Of a DNA stretch of 64,000 bases, positions 36,368 through 44,901 are shown one piece after another (position 1 is the stretch's first letter; the number at the start of each line of letters is the position of its first letter). Origin of the DNA: Roseovarius sp. M141 (GTDB taxonomy: Bacteria > Pseudomonadota > Alphaproteobacteria > Rhodobacterales > Rhodobacteraceae); NCBI RefSeq assembly GCF_024355225.1, contig NZ_VCNH01000008.1:434001-498000 (forward strand), written 5' to 3'. Position numbers and translations under genes: made by a program. The notes below the pieces were generated by a model. That model was given only the letters and a program-made list of their open reading frames with translations. It did no database searches and was not told the origin of the DNA.

Positions 36368-36759
36368 GATAATGAAACGATTCCAATAGCTTATATATTT
36401 CAGCAACTTACGCGCCAAGCCTTTGATTCCGCGCATTTTCTACTCCGACGACCACCGACATTGACCGGGTTTCATCGTCACCGACCGCGTCAAAACGACG
36501 TAGGCGGGTTGAGGTGGCGTTGAGGTGGCCGATCCCGTGCTCGCTGGATCACAATCGCGAACGGCCTTTTCCAGAGTCTCACAGGAAATTCGGCAAAGAT
36601 CCGGAACCAGCCCCAAAATAGATCGCTATCATCGCTATCACAGCAGCAGGCTGGCTGGGTGGTTCATACAGGTCAGGGCGGAAAGAAAAGTTGCGACACA
36701 GTTCCGAGCGGTGGCTACATCAGCGGACAGCCATCGGCCGCACCTTCCTGCTCCCCGTA
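36368..36759. other. Non-coding region beside the tRNA fragment
   Basis: No gene is seen. At 36508-36526 it carries a 19-bp motif (GTTGAGGTGGCGTTGAGGT) that nearly repeats GTTGATGTGGCGTTGATGT at 36236-36254 and 25498-25516. These copies lie on both sides of the tRNA fragment and could be integrase arm sites. Confidence 0.4.
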
Positions 36760-37557
36760 TCAGAATCCGCAATTTTCTCGAATCTCGTCCCATTCGGAGG
36801 AGAGTTTTGGATTGAACGACTTGAAAACCTTGCTTGATATGGGGATTGCCGCCACCGCCTTGGTGGTCTCGTAGAACGCAAACTGCTTTATCACTTGGGC
36901 ACGTCTGGAATCATCCCAGAAACTCTTGTTCCAGGCGAAGATGTCTCGGAACCTTTCGAACGCTTCCTCGCTACGCCGACGCAGAAACTCTAGGCGCAGC
37001 CACCGTGCGACAACTTCTTCGCTGAATACCACCCCCGCCGCCAGCTCGATCATTCCAAGATCCACGCGCCGCGTCAGAAGTAGAAATAGGTAGATCGCAA
37101 GGTAGACGGCAGAAACGGTCCTCGTCTTCGCGAGCATCCGACGTGCCAATTCCTTCGTAAAGAACGCGCTTTCCATGCAGTTCGCAGCTAAGCACGGGAC
37201 AGGGTCAGATAGATCGTTATTGTAGTAGCCGATTGTTACTTCGTGTGAGAGTGGCACACCGAATGCATTTGACAGTATGTTCGTTCGACGCGCGTCTTCT
37301 GCGCGTGGCAAGAAATACAGCCTGTGCATGACGCCTTGCACAAACAATGTGACCGACAGGGTTAGGAATAACGATTGTAGCCCATCGCTTAATAGCTCCG
37401 CGAATCTCTTTCCAATGAATACCGCAACCCAAGGCTCGCTGATGAAGAACATTGCGATTGACAGCGGAATTCCTAACCAGAAGAGAACGCCTCCAACAGT
37501 CTCGGAAATTCGTACGGGGGCGTAGAACTTCTCGCCCACTGTATCTTTCTCTGCCAT
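36760..37557 (-). CDS. CBASS transmembrane effector (S-4TM-like)
   Basis: 265 residues. Hydrophobic segments lie at about residues 20-41 (TVGGVLFWLGIPLSIAMFFI), 56-78 (LQSLFLTLSVTLFVQGVMHR), 148-162 (VSAVYLAIYLFLLL) and 168-186. A soluble C-terminus ends NPKLSSEWDEIRENCGF. The layout fits the SMODS-associated 4TM effectors, which are thought to damage the inner membrane when a cyclic nucleotide binds. It starts 18 bp after the CD-NTase stop on the same strand, with GGGAG upstream, so it is operonic. The family name is an inference from layout and partner. Confidence 0.7.
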   Translation of the reverse strand: MAEKDTVGEKFYAPVRISETVGGVLFWLGIPLSIAMFFISEPWVAVFIGKRFAELLSDGLQSLFLTLSVTLFVQGVMHRLYFLPRAEDARRTNILSNAFGVPLSHEVTIGYYNNDLSDPVPCLAANCMESAFFTKELARRMLAKTRTVSAVYLAIYLFLLLTRRVDLGMIELAAGVVFSEEVVARWLRLEFLRRRSEEAFERFRDIFAWNKSFWDDSRRAQVIKQFAFYETTKAVAAIPISSKVFKSFNPKLSSEWDEIRENCGF

Positions 37558-37575
37558 GACCGTTATTCTCCCGAC

Positions 37576-39018
37576 CTACTGAATGACAACATGGAACGGT
37601 TGGCTGATGCCGACGAGACGGTCGTCGGATCTCCGGACGACGAACGCCTCCGCCATGTGCACGCCCCTGAACTCGAGAGGCTCCCAACGACGGATCCCTT
37701 CGGTGGGGCTGTAGAACCCGCCTCTCCCCTTCTTGAGCGCGATTGCAACCCCTCCGGTATTGGTGATGCGCCAACGCACGTAGCAGTCGGCGGCCGGCAC
37801 CGATGCGACCTTCTCGATACGCACATCGAACCAGAGACCGCCGCGCGGTGGCAGGGCCTCTCCGTTCTGAACCGGGTGCAGCCGCACGCCTGAGCGCGCC
37901 CGGCCATACCTCGCAGAGATAACCACATTTGAGAATATTCGTTCTGCTGGGATCCAACGTGGTTGCTGCTGATGTGGAATATTCCGGAATGCCGCCGGAA
38001 TAACGGAGATCCCGTAGTCGACCACTATTTTGACCAACCCATCCAGATGCGCCGCACCGGCGCGAAGGAATGTTCTTGCCGTCGCAACCTCCATGGCTTC
38101 GGATTTCCTTGCCAATTCCGCCTTGGCGAACTCGTCTCCAAAAACTCGGCGCCACTTCGCAATGCTGTCTTCACGGGTCACGGCCGCCATGGCCTCATCA
38201 ATCCAGCCACGGTACTTATGTACGAAGTTCCGAAAGTTAGCGTACTGGGTGTCATTCCAAAGTTCGGCGAAATTCTCAGTGTTCAGTGCCGGGTTCGGAA
38301 CCTCCGGTTTTTCTGGACGCTCCTGCAACCAATCGTCCAGCCGGGCCATGACGGTCTGCAGCGCCGTCGGTGTGTCCGAAAACGCGCCGGTGTCTTTGTC
38401 CCACCATTCTATTTGGTGCCCGATCAGCGTGGTCAGCAGGACAGATTGACAACTGAATCGCTTCTTGATGTCCCGAATATACTTAATGAGCCGGGTCGCC
38501 TTTCGGAATGAATTGTTGCCAGAGTAACGGTTTTTATTCCGTATCCAATCTGTGTATTCTACGGGCCGAGACTCTCTAAACACATCTTCTCGCTTGTCGC
38601 AGACCTCGAGCTTGCCCTGCTCCTCGCGGTTCATCACCAAAGGCGCGATGTCAATTTTGCACTCATCAGCGTAGGTGATGGTGACGCAGAAGTCGTAGAC
38701 CTGCACCTTGTGCTTATAGCGGCTGCTTTCCCTGAAGACGCGCCCGAGCTCCTTCACATATTGGGCAGCGCTCCATCCATCGACCGGCCTCACCTTCACC
38801 AGCAGGTCTGCGTCGAATTCCCCTCCATCGACAGGACGGATGATCGTATCATGCGCCCAGGACCCCTGCTCGAGGAACATGGAGATGGAAGGACCCCAGT
38901 CCGAGCCGGACAGGTAGGTTTTCATCGTCTCAACCCGTGACTCCAAGAGCACGATTCGGGTCTGGTTGAGATTGACCGTTTCATTCATGAATTTCTTTAA
39001 TTCGTCGACCAGCTTCAT
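37576..39018 (-). CDS. CBASS CD-NTase (cyclic-oligonucleotide synthase) with C-terminal sensor domain
   Basis: 480 residues. The nucleotidyltransferase motif reads FLEQGSWAHDTIIRP (Gly52-Ser53), then GGEFDADLLVKV (Asp69, Asp71), then CKIDIAPLV (Asp123), so the three catalytic acids are present. An OAS1-like helical region follows (NSFRKATRLIKYIRDIKKRF). The last 115 residues (LRGG-type KKGRGGFYSPTEGIRRWEPL, EFRGVHMAEAFVVRR) resemble the AGS-C sensor domain that follows many CD-NTases. On phage infection it should make a cyclic nucleotide that activates the membrane effector. GGGAG precedes the ATG. Confidence 0.85.
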   Translation of the reverse strand: MKLVDELKKFMNETVNLNQTRIVLLESRVETMKTYLSGSDWGPSISMFLEQGSWAHDTIIRPVDGGEFDADLLVKVRPVDGWSAAQYVKELGRVFRESSRYKHKVQVYDFCVTITYADECKIDIAPLVMNREEQGKLEVCDKREDVFRESRPVEYTDWIRNKNRYSGNNSFRKATRLIKYIRDIKKRFSCQSVLLTTLIGHQIEWWDKDTGAFSDTPTALQTVMARLDDWLQERPEKPEVPNPALNTENFAELWNDTQYANFRNFVHKYRGWIDEAMAAVTREDSIAKWRRVFGDEFAKAELARKSEAMEVATARTFLRAGAAHLDGLVKIVVDYGISVIPAAFRNIPHQQQPRWIPAERIFSNVVISARYGRARSGVRLHPVQNGEALPPRGGLWFDVRIEKVASVPAADCYVRWRITNTGGVAIALKKGRGGFYSPTEGIRRWEPLEFRGVHMAEAFVVRRSDDRLVGISQPFHVVIQ

Positions 39019-39373
39019 CTCGTCTCCCGGATCACATAACGTAGACAGGAATGCCGACCGTGTTTTTCGGCGGCCGCCTTCTCTGCAGCCGTATCACATT
39101 GAATGGAACCCGGTCCGTAGCGATTATTGAAAAAAATGGATGCGCGGAGCGTGCAAGTTGTACAGCTGGGCCGACATCGACGCGGACGAAGCGGTTGGCA
39201 TAGCCTTCTTACTGCGTAACACCGCACCTATTCCCTTCGCATTTATCCCCACGGTGGCGTGCCGCCATCACATGACCGCCACCCTGCGCCACCCCGCCAC
39301 CCCTGTCTGCATGCTTCGCTTGATCGCGGCGCGAATCTACGCGTCATGGGGTGACGACTGGAGGGTGAGTTGC
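39019..39373. other. Divergent region between CBASS operon and prophage integrase
   Basis: No gene is recognised. It holds the promoters of both operons and copy 1 of a 34-bp repeat (39272-39305). An in-frame extension of the integrase frame to 39140 is open but not conserved-looking. Confidence 0.4.
39272..39305. repeat. 34-bp repeat, copy 1
   Basis: ATGA-N-CGCCACCCTG-CGCCACCCCG-CCACCCCTG. It is identical to 41604-41637 except for the single N position. It is built of tandem 10-mers with a CGCCACCC core. Confidence 0.8.
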
Positions 39374-40633
39374 ATGGTCAGCCGTTTACGATTGAACGAG
39401 AAGTCCGTCCGTGACGCAGAACCCGCGGCAGGGCGGGATTATCAGATTTTCGATACCGATGTGCGCGGGTTCGCGGTCTGCATCTACCGCTCGGGGAACC
39501 GGGCCTTCACCATCGATTATCGCCATGCCGGGCGTCAGCGTCGGATGACCATCGGGCGCTGGCCGGAATGGTCGACAACAGCAGCACGGGAACGGGCGAA
39601 GGAACTGCGGCGCGAGATCGACGCCGGGGCCGACCCACTGGGGCAGAAGGAAACCGGCCGCGAGGCGCCGCGCATCAAGGACATGATCGAGCGGTATACC
39701 GAGGTGCACCTGCCGCATCTCTCGCCGACCAACGCCTCGGATCAGAAATCGATGCTGGCCAAGCTGGTGGTGCCCGACTGGGGCAATCGGCTGGTAACGG
39801 AAATCACGCCCTATGATGTCGAAAAGCTGCTGAACAAGGTGGCGTCCGGTCGCGCCCGACCGTCGAAAGCCAAGCCGAACAACCGGGCGCGGAAACTGCA
39901 GGGGGCAAAGCCGACCCCCGTGCGCGCAAACCGCACGGGCGAAGTGCTGCGCAAGATGTTTACCTATGCTGTGAGCTGGGGCTGGCGCGAGGACAATCCA
40001 GCTTCCGGCTTTCGCCGCCGGATCGAAAACCCGCGCGAACGCTTTTTGAGCCATGAGGAAATTCGCAAGCTGGCCGAGGCGCTGGAGACGGCTGAGGATC
40101 GCCGGGCGGCCGACATCATCCGGCTGTGCATGCTGACCGGCGCGCGGGTGGGAGAGGTGCGCCAGGCGCGGTTCGAGCATTTCAATCTGGAGCACCTCAG
40201 CTGGTCGAAGCCTGCCAGCATGACCAAGCAGCGCAAGGTTCACCGCCTGCCGATCTCGGACGAGGCGGCGGCGATCGTTCGCCAGCGCCAGCTGCTGGTG
40301 CCGCGCGGCTGCGCCTTGCTGTTTCCGGGCGATGTGCCGGGCCAGCCCGTGAAGGAAATCCGCCGCTTCTGGGCGAATATCCAGAAGCAGGTCGGGATCC
40401 CCGACGTCCGGATCCACGACCTGCGACACACCTTCGCTTCGCTGCTGGTCAGCGGCGGCGCATCGCTGGAAATGATCGGCAAGCTGCTGGGGCACAGCCA
40501 GATGCAGACGACACAGCGGTATGCCCATCTGATGGACTCGCCGCTGCGGGCGGGCGTCGATGCGGTGGCCGTCGCATTCCGGCCCAAGCCGAAACTGGTC
40601 CATGATTCCAGCGAGACGCAGAAGACGGCATGA
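39374..40633 (+). CDS. Tyrosine-type integrase of prophage B
   Basis: 419 residues. The N-terminal arm-binding domain (DUF4102-like) reads MVSRLRLNEKSVRDAEPAAG, YRHAGRQRRMTIGRWPEWST. A SAM-like core-binding domain follows, then the catalytic domain with Arg in LTGARVGEVRQARF, His-x-x-Arg in RIHDLRHTFAS, and His and Tyr in LLGHSQMQTTQRYAHL. It should integrate and excise the prophage. GGAGG lies upstream of ATG 39374. It is the first gene of prophage B; copies of a 34-bp repeat lie on both sides of this gene and its neighbour. Confidence 0.9.
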   Translation: MVSRLRLNEKSVRDAEPAAGRDYQIFDTDVRGFAVCIYRSGNRAFTIDYRHAGRQRRMTIGRWPEWSTTAARERAKELRREIDAGADPLGQKETGREAPRIKDMIERYTEVHLPHLSPTNASDQKSMLAKLVVPDWGNRLVTEITPYDVEKLLNKVASGRARPSKAKPNNRARKLQGAKPTPVRANRTGEVLRKMFTYAVSWGWREDNPASGFRRRIENPRERFLSHEEIRKLAEALETAEDRRAADIIRLCMLTGARVGEVRQARFEHFNLEHLSWSKPASMTKQRKVHRLPISDEAAAIVRQRQLLVPRGCALLFPGDVPGQPVKEIRRFWANIQKQVGIPDVRIHDLRHTFASLLVSGGASLEMIGKLLGHSQMQTTQRYAHLMDSPLRAGVDAVAVAFRPKPKLVHDSSETQKTA

Positions 40634-40659
40634 TCTTCCGCACGTCGGCGTGGTGATGA

Positions 40660-41256
40660 TCAGCAGGTCTCGCGCAGCGATTTCCAGATCGGGGTGAGCC
40701 TGCGCCGGATCGTCCGCTCGTCCGGCACCTCGCCGCTTTCAGACTTTTGCACGAACCATTCCTGCACTTCCCCGACCCACTCGGCCTGTGTTTCAGGAAC
40801 ACCGAATTCATGAACGCGGCGGATGAGCGAGATATACATGCCGTCCCAGTCATAGCGCGCGGTCGATCCGATGTGCGATGCCGGGCGGCGGAGCAGATCG
40901 CAGTCCCTCTCGAAACGGCGAACCTCCTCGGCCATGATGAGCAGGTCCGCCAGCGTGACCTCGATCCCGGTGGAATGATTGGTCAGCAATACCCATTCTG
41001 CTTGGTCGAGCGGCCGTACCCGCCACAGACGACTGGTCGTTGGACCCGTGCCGCAGCGGCGGAACATCTGCAGGATGTCAGTGACCAATACAGCCCCGAA
41101 TCCTGACAGGGGCTGCAAGCCGTTGGGAAAGCCACCGATGGCCGTGACGATGTCAAACCGACCGACCGACGCCCAGCCAGCAATATCGGCGAGCGAGCAT
41201 TCCCAGCGGACCGAGGCTTCGTGCAATGTAAAATAAACGCGCGGTGGCAATGCCAT
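40660..41256 (-). CDS. Conserved hypothetical prophage protein (198 aa)
   Basis: Begins MALPPRVYFTLHEASVRWEC, with SLADIAGWASVGRFDIVTAI resembling a short helix-turn-helix at the N-terminus. It later contains DERTIRRRLTPIWKSLRE. It may be a DNA-binding regulator of the lysogeny region, given its place next to the integrase and its opposite orientation to the early genes. I cannot name a family. Confidence 0.6.
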   Translation of the reverse strand: MALPPRVYFTLHEASVRWECSLADIAGWASVGRFDIVTAIGGFPNGLQPLSGFGAVLVTDILQMFRRCGTGPTTSRLWRVRPLDQAEWVLLTNHSTGIEVTLADLLIMAEEVRRFERDCDLLRRPASHIGSTARYDWDGMYISLIRRVHEFGVPETQAEWVGEVQEWFVQKSESGEVPDERTIRRRLTPIWKSLRETC

Positions 41257-41698
41257 GCCTCACCTCCCTTCCTAACTATTTGGCGTTGGCCAACACAGCG
41301 CGCTCGTGACGGAGGCGGCCTGAGGCCTGGCAGACAGCGAATGGACATCAGCCGCGCGCAAAGCCCGCGATGGCAGAGGGCGGGGAAAGACCAGGCTCGG
41401 ATCAAAAATAACCTCACCCATATCTGCTGCCCCCTTTCGCTGTGATTCTCCAAACGACTCTCCCTACGGATGAACGCCAGAACAAATCAAGAACACAACC
41501 GAACTCCGTTCTTGACAGTTGAACTTGCTGATTGATTCGTTCCGATCCAGATCGCCGCCTCGCAAATTATCAATAAAACAAGGGGTGGCATTGGTGCTGG
41601 CAAATGAGCGCCACCCTGCGCCACCCCGCCACCCCTGCCGATCTGTTCTCGCTGTCTGACGACGTCCGCCCACCCCGGGCGGCGAACAGGAGGCAGAG
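41257..41698. other. Prophage B early control region
   Basis: 440 bp without a convincing gene, between the divergent hypothetical gene and the early operon. It carries copy 2 of the 34-bp repeat at 41604-41637. This is the natural place for repressor operators and early promoters. Confidence 0.45.
41604..41637. repeat. 34-bp repeat, copy 2
   Basis: Direct repeat of 39272-39305 with one mismatch, 62 bp upstream of the first early gene. Confidence 0.8.
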
Positions 41699-41944
41699 AT
41701 GATTCAATCACAGACTGAACCGGAGACGACCGCCGCAGCCCTGCTGTCGGGCTGGATCAGCCGCAAGGGTCTGGCCGATGCGCTGGGCGTGACGGTCGAC
41801 ACCCTCGGGCGATGGGAAGCCCGGCGGGTCGGGCCGCCCTGCGTGCGGGCGGGGCGCATGGTGCTCTATCGGCGCCGCGCGGTGGAGGACTGGCTGGCCG
41901 CGCAGGAGATGCCGCGTGCCAAAACGGCAGGAGGTCGGCGATGA
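41699..41944 (+). CDS. MerR-like helix-turn-helix protein (excisionase/early regulator)
   Basis: 81 residues. GWISRKGLADALGVTVDTLG followed by RWEARRVGPPCVRAGRMVLY and AVEDWLAAQ is the AlpA/excisionase-type winged helix. AGGAGG sits seven bases before the ATG. It opens the early operon, and the stop overlaps the next start (ATGA-type). It could be the prophage excisionase or an early activator. Confidence 0.75.
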   Translation: MIQSQTEPETTAAALLSGWISRKGLADALGVTVDTLGRWEARRVGPPCVRAGRMVLYRRRAVEDWLAAQEMPRAKTAGGRR

Positions 41945-42210
41945 ACGCGCCCATCTCTTTCCGCGTGCGCCACGCGCGGGACGCGTCCCGCGCGGACTGG
42001 ATCGACGAGCGGCGGCGCGAGGCCCGCGCTGTCCTGGCCGATGTGGTCCACCATTCCGACCACCTGATCCGGCTCGCCTGCAATGTGCTCGTTCAGCATG
42101 GCGAGACGGAACTGGAACGCGAGGACGCCCGCATTCTGCTGGTGGTCATCGACGCACGGCAGCCAGCCCGATCAGCCCAGCGGCGGGATCAAGATGGGAG
42201 GGGCGCGTAA
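41941..42210 (+). CDS. Small phage protein (89 aa), function unknown
   Basis: Begins MNAPISFRVRHARDASRADW, basic and helical, with the middle VLADVVHHSDHLIRLACNVL. It overlaps both neighbours by a few bases (ATGA at 41941, TAATG at 42210), so it is translated as part of the early operon. No family is recognised. Confidence 0.6.
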   Translation: MNAPISFRVRHARDASRADWIDERRREARAVLADVVHHSDHLIRLACNVLVQHGETELEREDARILLVVIDARQPARSAQRRDQDGRGA

Positions 42211-42605
42211 TGACGCGGCGTGGCACCCCCGAGGCCGATCTGCAGCGCGCGGTCGTGCAGGCGTTGCGCGTTGCCCTGCCGCGCACGGCCATCATCCATC
42301 ACTGCGCCAATGAGGTGACCGTAGCTGGCCCCCGCGGCGCGAAACGCCAGGCGATCCTCGTCGGCATGGGCGTGCATGCGGGTTTTGCCGACCTGATCGT
42401 GCTCTGCGACGGTCGCGTTCTGTTTCTGGAATTGAAGGCGCCCAAGGGCAAATTGCGCCCCTCGCAGGAGGCGTTTCGCGATGCCGTGCTGGCGCAGGGC
42501 TTCGGTTGGGCGCTCGTGCGTTCGCTCGACGACGCGCTGGGTGCGCTGGCCGATCACGGGTTCACCAGCCGCGTGCAGCTTCCAGCGCGGAGGACGGCGC
42601 CATGA
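42210..42605 (+). CDS. VRR-NUC domain nuclease
   Basis: 131 residues. The nuclease core reads TPEADLQRAVVQALRVALP (Glu), then GVHAGFADLIVLCDGRVLFL and ELKAPKGKLRPSQEAFRDAV (Asp, Glu-x-Lys). This is the PD-(D/E)xK fold of the VRR-NUC family. Phage members cut branched or flapped DNA during replication or recombination. It overlaps the genes on either side by a few bases. Confidence 0.85.
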   Translation: MTRRGTPEADLQRAVVQALRVALPRTAIIHHCANEVTVAGPRGAKRQAILVGMGVHAGFADLIVLCDGRVLFLELKAPKGKLRPSQEAFRDAVLAQGFGWALVRSLDDALGALADHGFTSRVQLPARRTAP

Positions 42606-43654
42606 GCCACGAGGCCACCAACTGGGCGATCAAGCAGCGCGGGCTGAAACCCACCACCAAGATCGTGCTCTGGCATCTCTGCGACCGGTTCAACCCGGAT
42701 TTTGGCTGCTTTCCCTCGCAAGCTCGACTGGCGCATGATTGCGAGATCAGCCGGGCGACGCTGAACCGTCACCTCGATGGGCTGGAAGCGCGCAAACTCA
42801 TTCGCCGGATCCGGGTCATCGATCCCAAGACCGGCCAGCAGCGCCCCACCCGCTATCTTCTGGGCTTTGAGTCGGGGTTCACGCCCCGCGGGCCGGGTCA
42901 AATCGAGCGTGATCCAGCCAATCCCTTCGAGGCGGGCGGAGTTGGAACCCCGTGCCCGGATTTGAGACACGGGTCGCTTGCCGAAAAATCTCATATCGAC
43001 AAGGGCTTGTCATCCGAGACAGATCCGAACCGGTGTCTCGTTTCAGAACACGGGTCCGTGTCTCAGTTTGGCGCAAACCCATGTCTCAAAAATGACGATT
43101 CCCGTGTCTCAAATTGCGACACTAACCTTGTAAGAGAACCACTAAGGGAACCAGTAAAGGAGGAGGAGGACGCGGCTGCGCGCGATGCCGATTTTGATCG
43201 GTTCTTTGCAGAGCTGCTCGGCGCGCTGGGCTTTGCCGCAAATGGGCCCCTGCCGAGCTGGTGGCAGGGTTGGCCAGCGCAGATACACGTTCGCCGCTGG
43301 ATCGATGACCTCGGGCTCTCCGAGGACCGGATCATCGAGGTCGCGACCGAGTCCCGTTGCGATCACCCCAACCCGCCCGATGGGCCCAAGGCGCTGGATC
43401 GTTTCATGGAGCGCGCCGCCCAGCGCGATGCGCAGGCGGCTGCGGCACATGCCAGCGGCCGGAAAGCCAGGCGGCAGCGCAAGCGCGACGTGGGCCCTCC
43501 ACCCAGCGAAGAGCAACTGGCGAGGTTTTACGCCGCCAGGGTGAACTCCGACGAATACCTCCCCAACGGCATGATCAGCAACGCCATGTGCGACGCGATG
43601 CTGGCCCGCAGATTGGTGACAGCGGACAGGCTGCGTCAGCGGGGAGTGCGGTGA
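42602..43654 (+). CDS. Helix-turn-helix phage replication-type protein
   Basis: 350 residues. The N-terminal winged helix is GCFPSQARLAHDCEISRATL then NRHLDGLEARKLIRRIRVID. A low-complexity linker with repeated DTGSRVS-like pieces (HGSLAEK, HGSVSQF) and a helical C-terminus follow. The domain order resembles phage replication initiators of the DnaA/DnaC-helper kind. It overlaps the VRR-NUC gene (ATGAG) and the methyltransferase start (GTGA). Confidence 0.65.
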   Translation: MSHEATNWAIKQRGLKPTTKIVLWHLCDRFNPDFGCFPSQARLAHDCEISRATLNRHLDGLEARKLIRRIRVIDPKTGQQRPTRYLLGFESGFTPRGPGQIERDPANPFEAGGVGTPCPDLRHGSLAEKSHIDKGLSSETDPNRCLVSEHGSVSQFGANPCLKNDDSRVSNCDTNLVREPLREPVKEEEDAAARDADFDRFFAELLGALGFAANGPLPSWWQGWPAQIHVRRWIDDLGLSEDRIIEVATESRCDHPNPPDGPKALDRFMERAAQRDAQAAAAHASGRKARRQRKRDVGPPPSEEQLARFYAARVNSDEYLPNGMISNAMCDAMLARRLVTADRLRQRGVR

Positions 43655-44901
43655 ATGGCTTGGTGTCACGTCCCCGGCACGGATTGTCCCTCTGCGCAGG
43701 CGGCGGAGGCCTCGATCTGGGCCTCATGCTCGCCGAGCCCGGATATCACACCCGCGCCTTTGTCGAATGGGAAGACTGGCCACGAGCTGTGCTCATCGCC
43801 GCCCAGCGCGCGGGGTATTTCGCCCCGGCACCGATCTGGGACGACCTGCGCAGCTTCGACGCCCGGCTCTTCCGCGGTGCCTTCGACACCGTCCTCGCCG
43901 GATATCCCTGCCAGCCCTTCAGCGCCGCCGGAAAGCGCGGAGGTGCCGACGATCCCCGACACCTCTGGCCCGACGTCGCCCGGGTTGTCGGGGAATGCCG
44001 TCCCGAATGGGTCTTTCTCGAGAACGTCCCCGGTCACGTCACCCTCGGCCTTGAAACCGTACTGCGAGAGCTTTGGGACATGGGCTATTCGCCTGCGACG
44101 GGTCTGTTCTCTGCGGCAGAAGTTGGCGCGCCGCACCAGCGGCTGCGCGTCTTCATCCTGGCCCACACCGATGAGCCTGCATCCCGGCACCAACCGCTAC
44201 AATCCGGCGGGGAACAGCGATTTCACCCGCAAGGCGGAAGCGTTGGCGCGGGGCATCACCAACTGGTCGACGCCGAAGGCGACGGACGGTGCGAAGGGCG
44301 GGCCGGGTCAGAGCTACGGTGCGGGTGGGATCCCGCCCCTGCCAGCGCAGGCGGCGCAATGGCAGACCCCGGTGGCGGACGATCAGGTGGACCGGCTGCG
44401 CGGCAAGATCAACAGCCGGGGCGAGCCGAAGCTGTCGGCCCAAGCACTCCTATGGCCGACCCCGGCCGCGCAGAACTGGAAGGGCAGCAGCCCGACCAGC
44501 GTGACGCGGGCGGATGGCAAATCCCGGATGGATATCCTGCACTACCGGGCCGAACAGGGCTTCACCCGCCCGGACCCGGGGATCACGGCGCATGGGCAGA
44601 AATTATCGCCACACGCCCCGATCTCGCGCCCGCTCTGGGCTTCTCTGATTGCCTCGCATGGGCGGGCCGTCTCGCGGCGGATCCTGAAGGCCCGGGGACG
44701 GCGGCGGCTGAACCCGCTCTTCGTCGGATGGCTGTTGGGCTGGCCCATCGGGCACGCGCTCTGCGCCTGCTCGGCAACGGAGTTCACCCACTGGCAGCGG
44801 CACATGCGTGGCGCTCTCTCGCAGCTGCCCATGGCCTCAGGCCCGTGGATCTGGCGGCCGAGCGAGGGACCCGAGGGCCCAGCGCAAATGACTCTCTTTG
44901 A
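43651..44901 (+). CDS. Phage DNA (cytosine-5) methyltransferase
   Basis: 416 residues from a GTG start overlapping the previous stop. Motif I is SLCAGGGGLDLGLML, motif IV GYPCQPFSAAGKRGG with the catalytic Cys, motif VI FLENVPGH, motif VIII APHQRLRVFIL and motif X LRLLGNGVHPLAAAHAW. A long target-recognition segment lies between VIII and X. It would protect phage DNA from restriction or regulate it. From 44171 the same DNA also carries a second plausible reading frame. Confidence 0.85.
   Translation: MNGLVSRPRHGLSLCAGGGGLDLGLMLAEPGYHTRAFVEWEDWPRAVLIAAQRAGYFAPAPIWDDLRSFDARLFRGAFDTVLAGYPCQPFSAAGKRGGADDPRHLWPDVARVVGECRPEWVFLENVPGHVTLGLETVLRELWDMGYSPATGLFSAAEVGAPHQRLRVFILAHTDEPASRHQPLQSGGEQRFHPQGGSVGAGHHQLVDAEGDGRCEGRAGSELRCGWDPAPASAGGAMADPGGGRSGGPAARQDQQPGRAEAVGPSTPMADPGRAELEGQQPDQRDAGGWQIPDGYPALPGRTGLHPPGPGDHGAWAEIIATRPDLAPALGFSDCLAWAGRLAADPEGPGTAAAEPALRRMAVGLAHRARALRLLGNGVHPLAAAHAWRSLAAAHGLRPVDLAAERGTRGPSANDSL

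Noticed and set aside
39386..40603. 405-codon minus-strand ORF
   Set aside because: Antisense of the integrase; high-GC shadow frame.
39272..41637. CRISPR array suggested by the 34-bp repeat
   Set aside because: Only two copies, 2.3 kb apart, with genes between them and no spacers.
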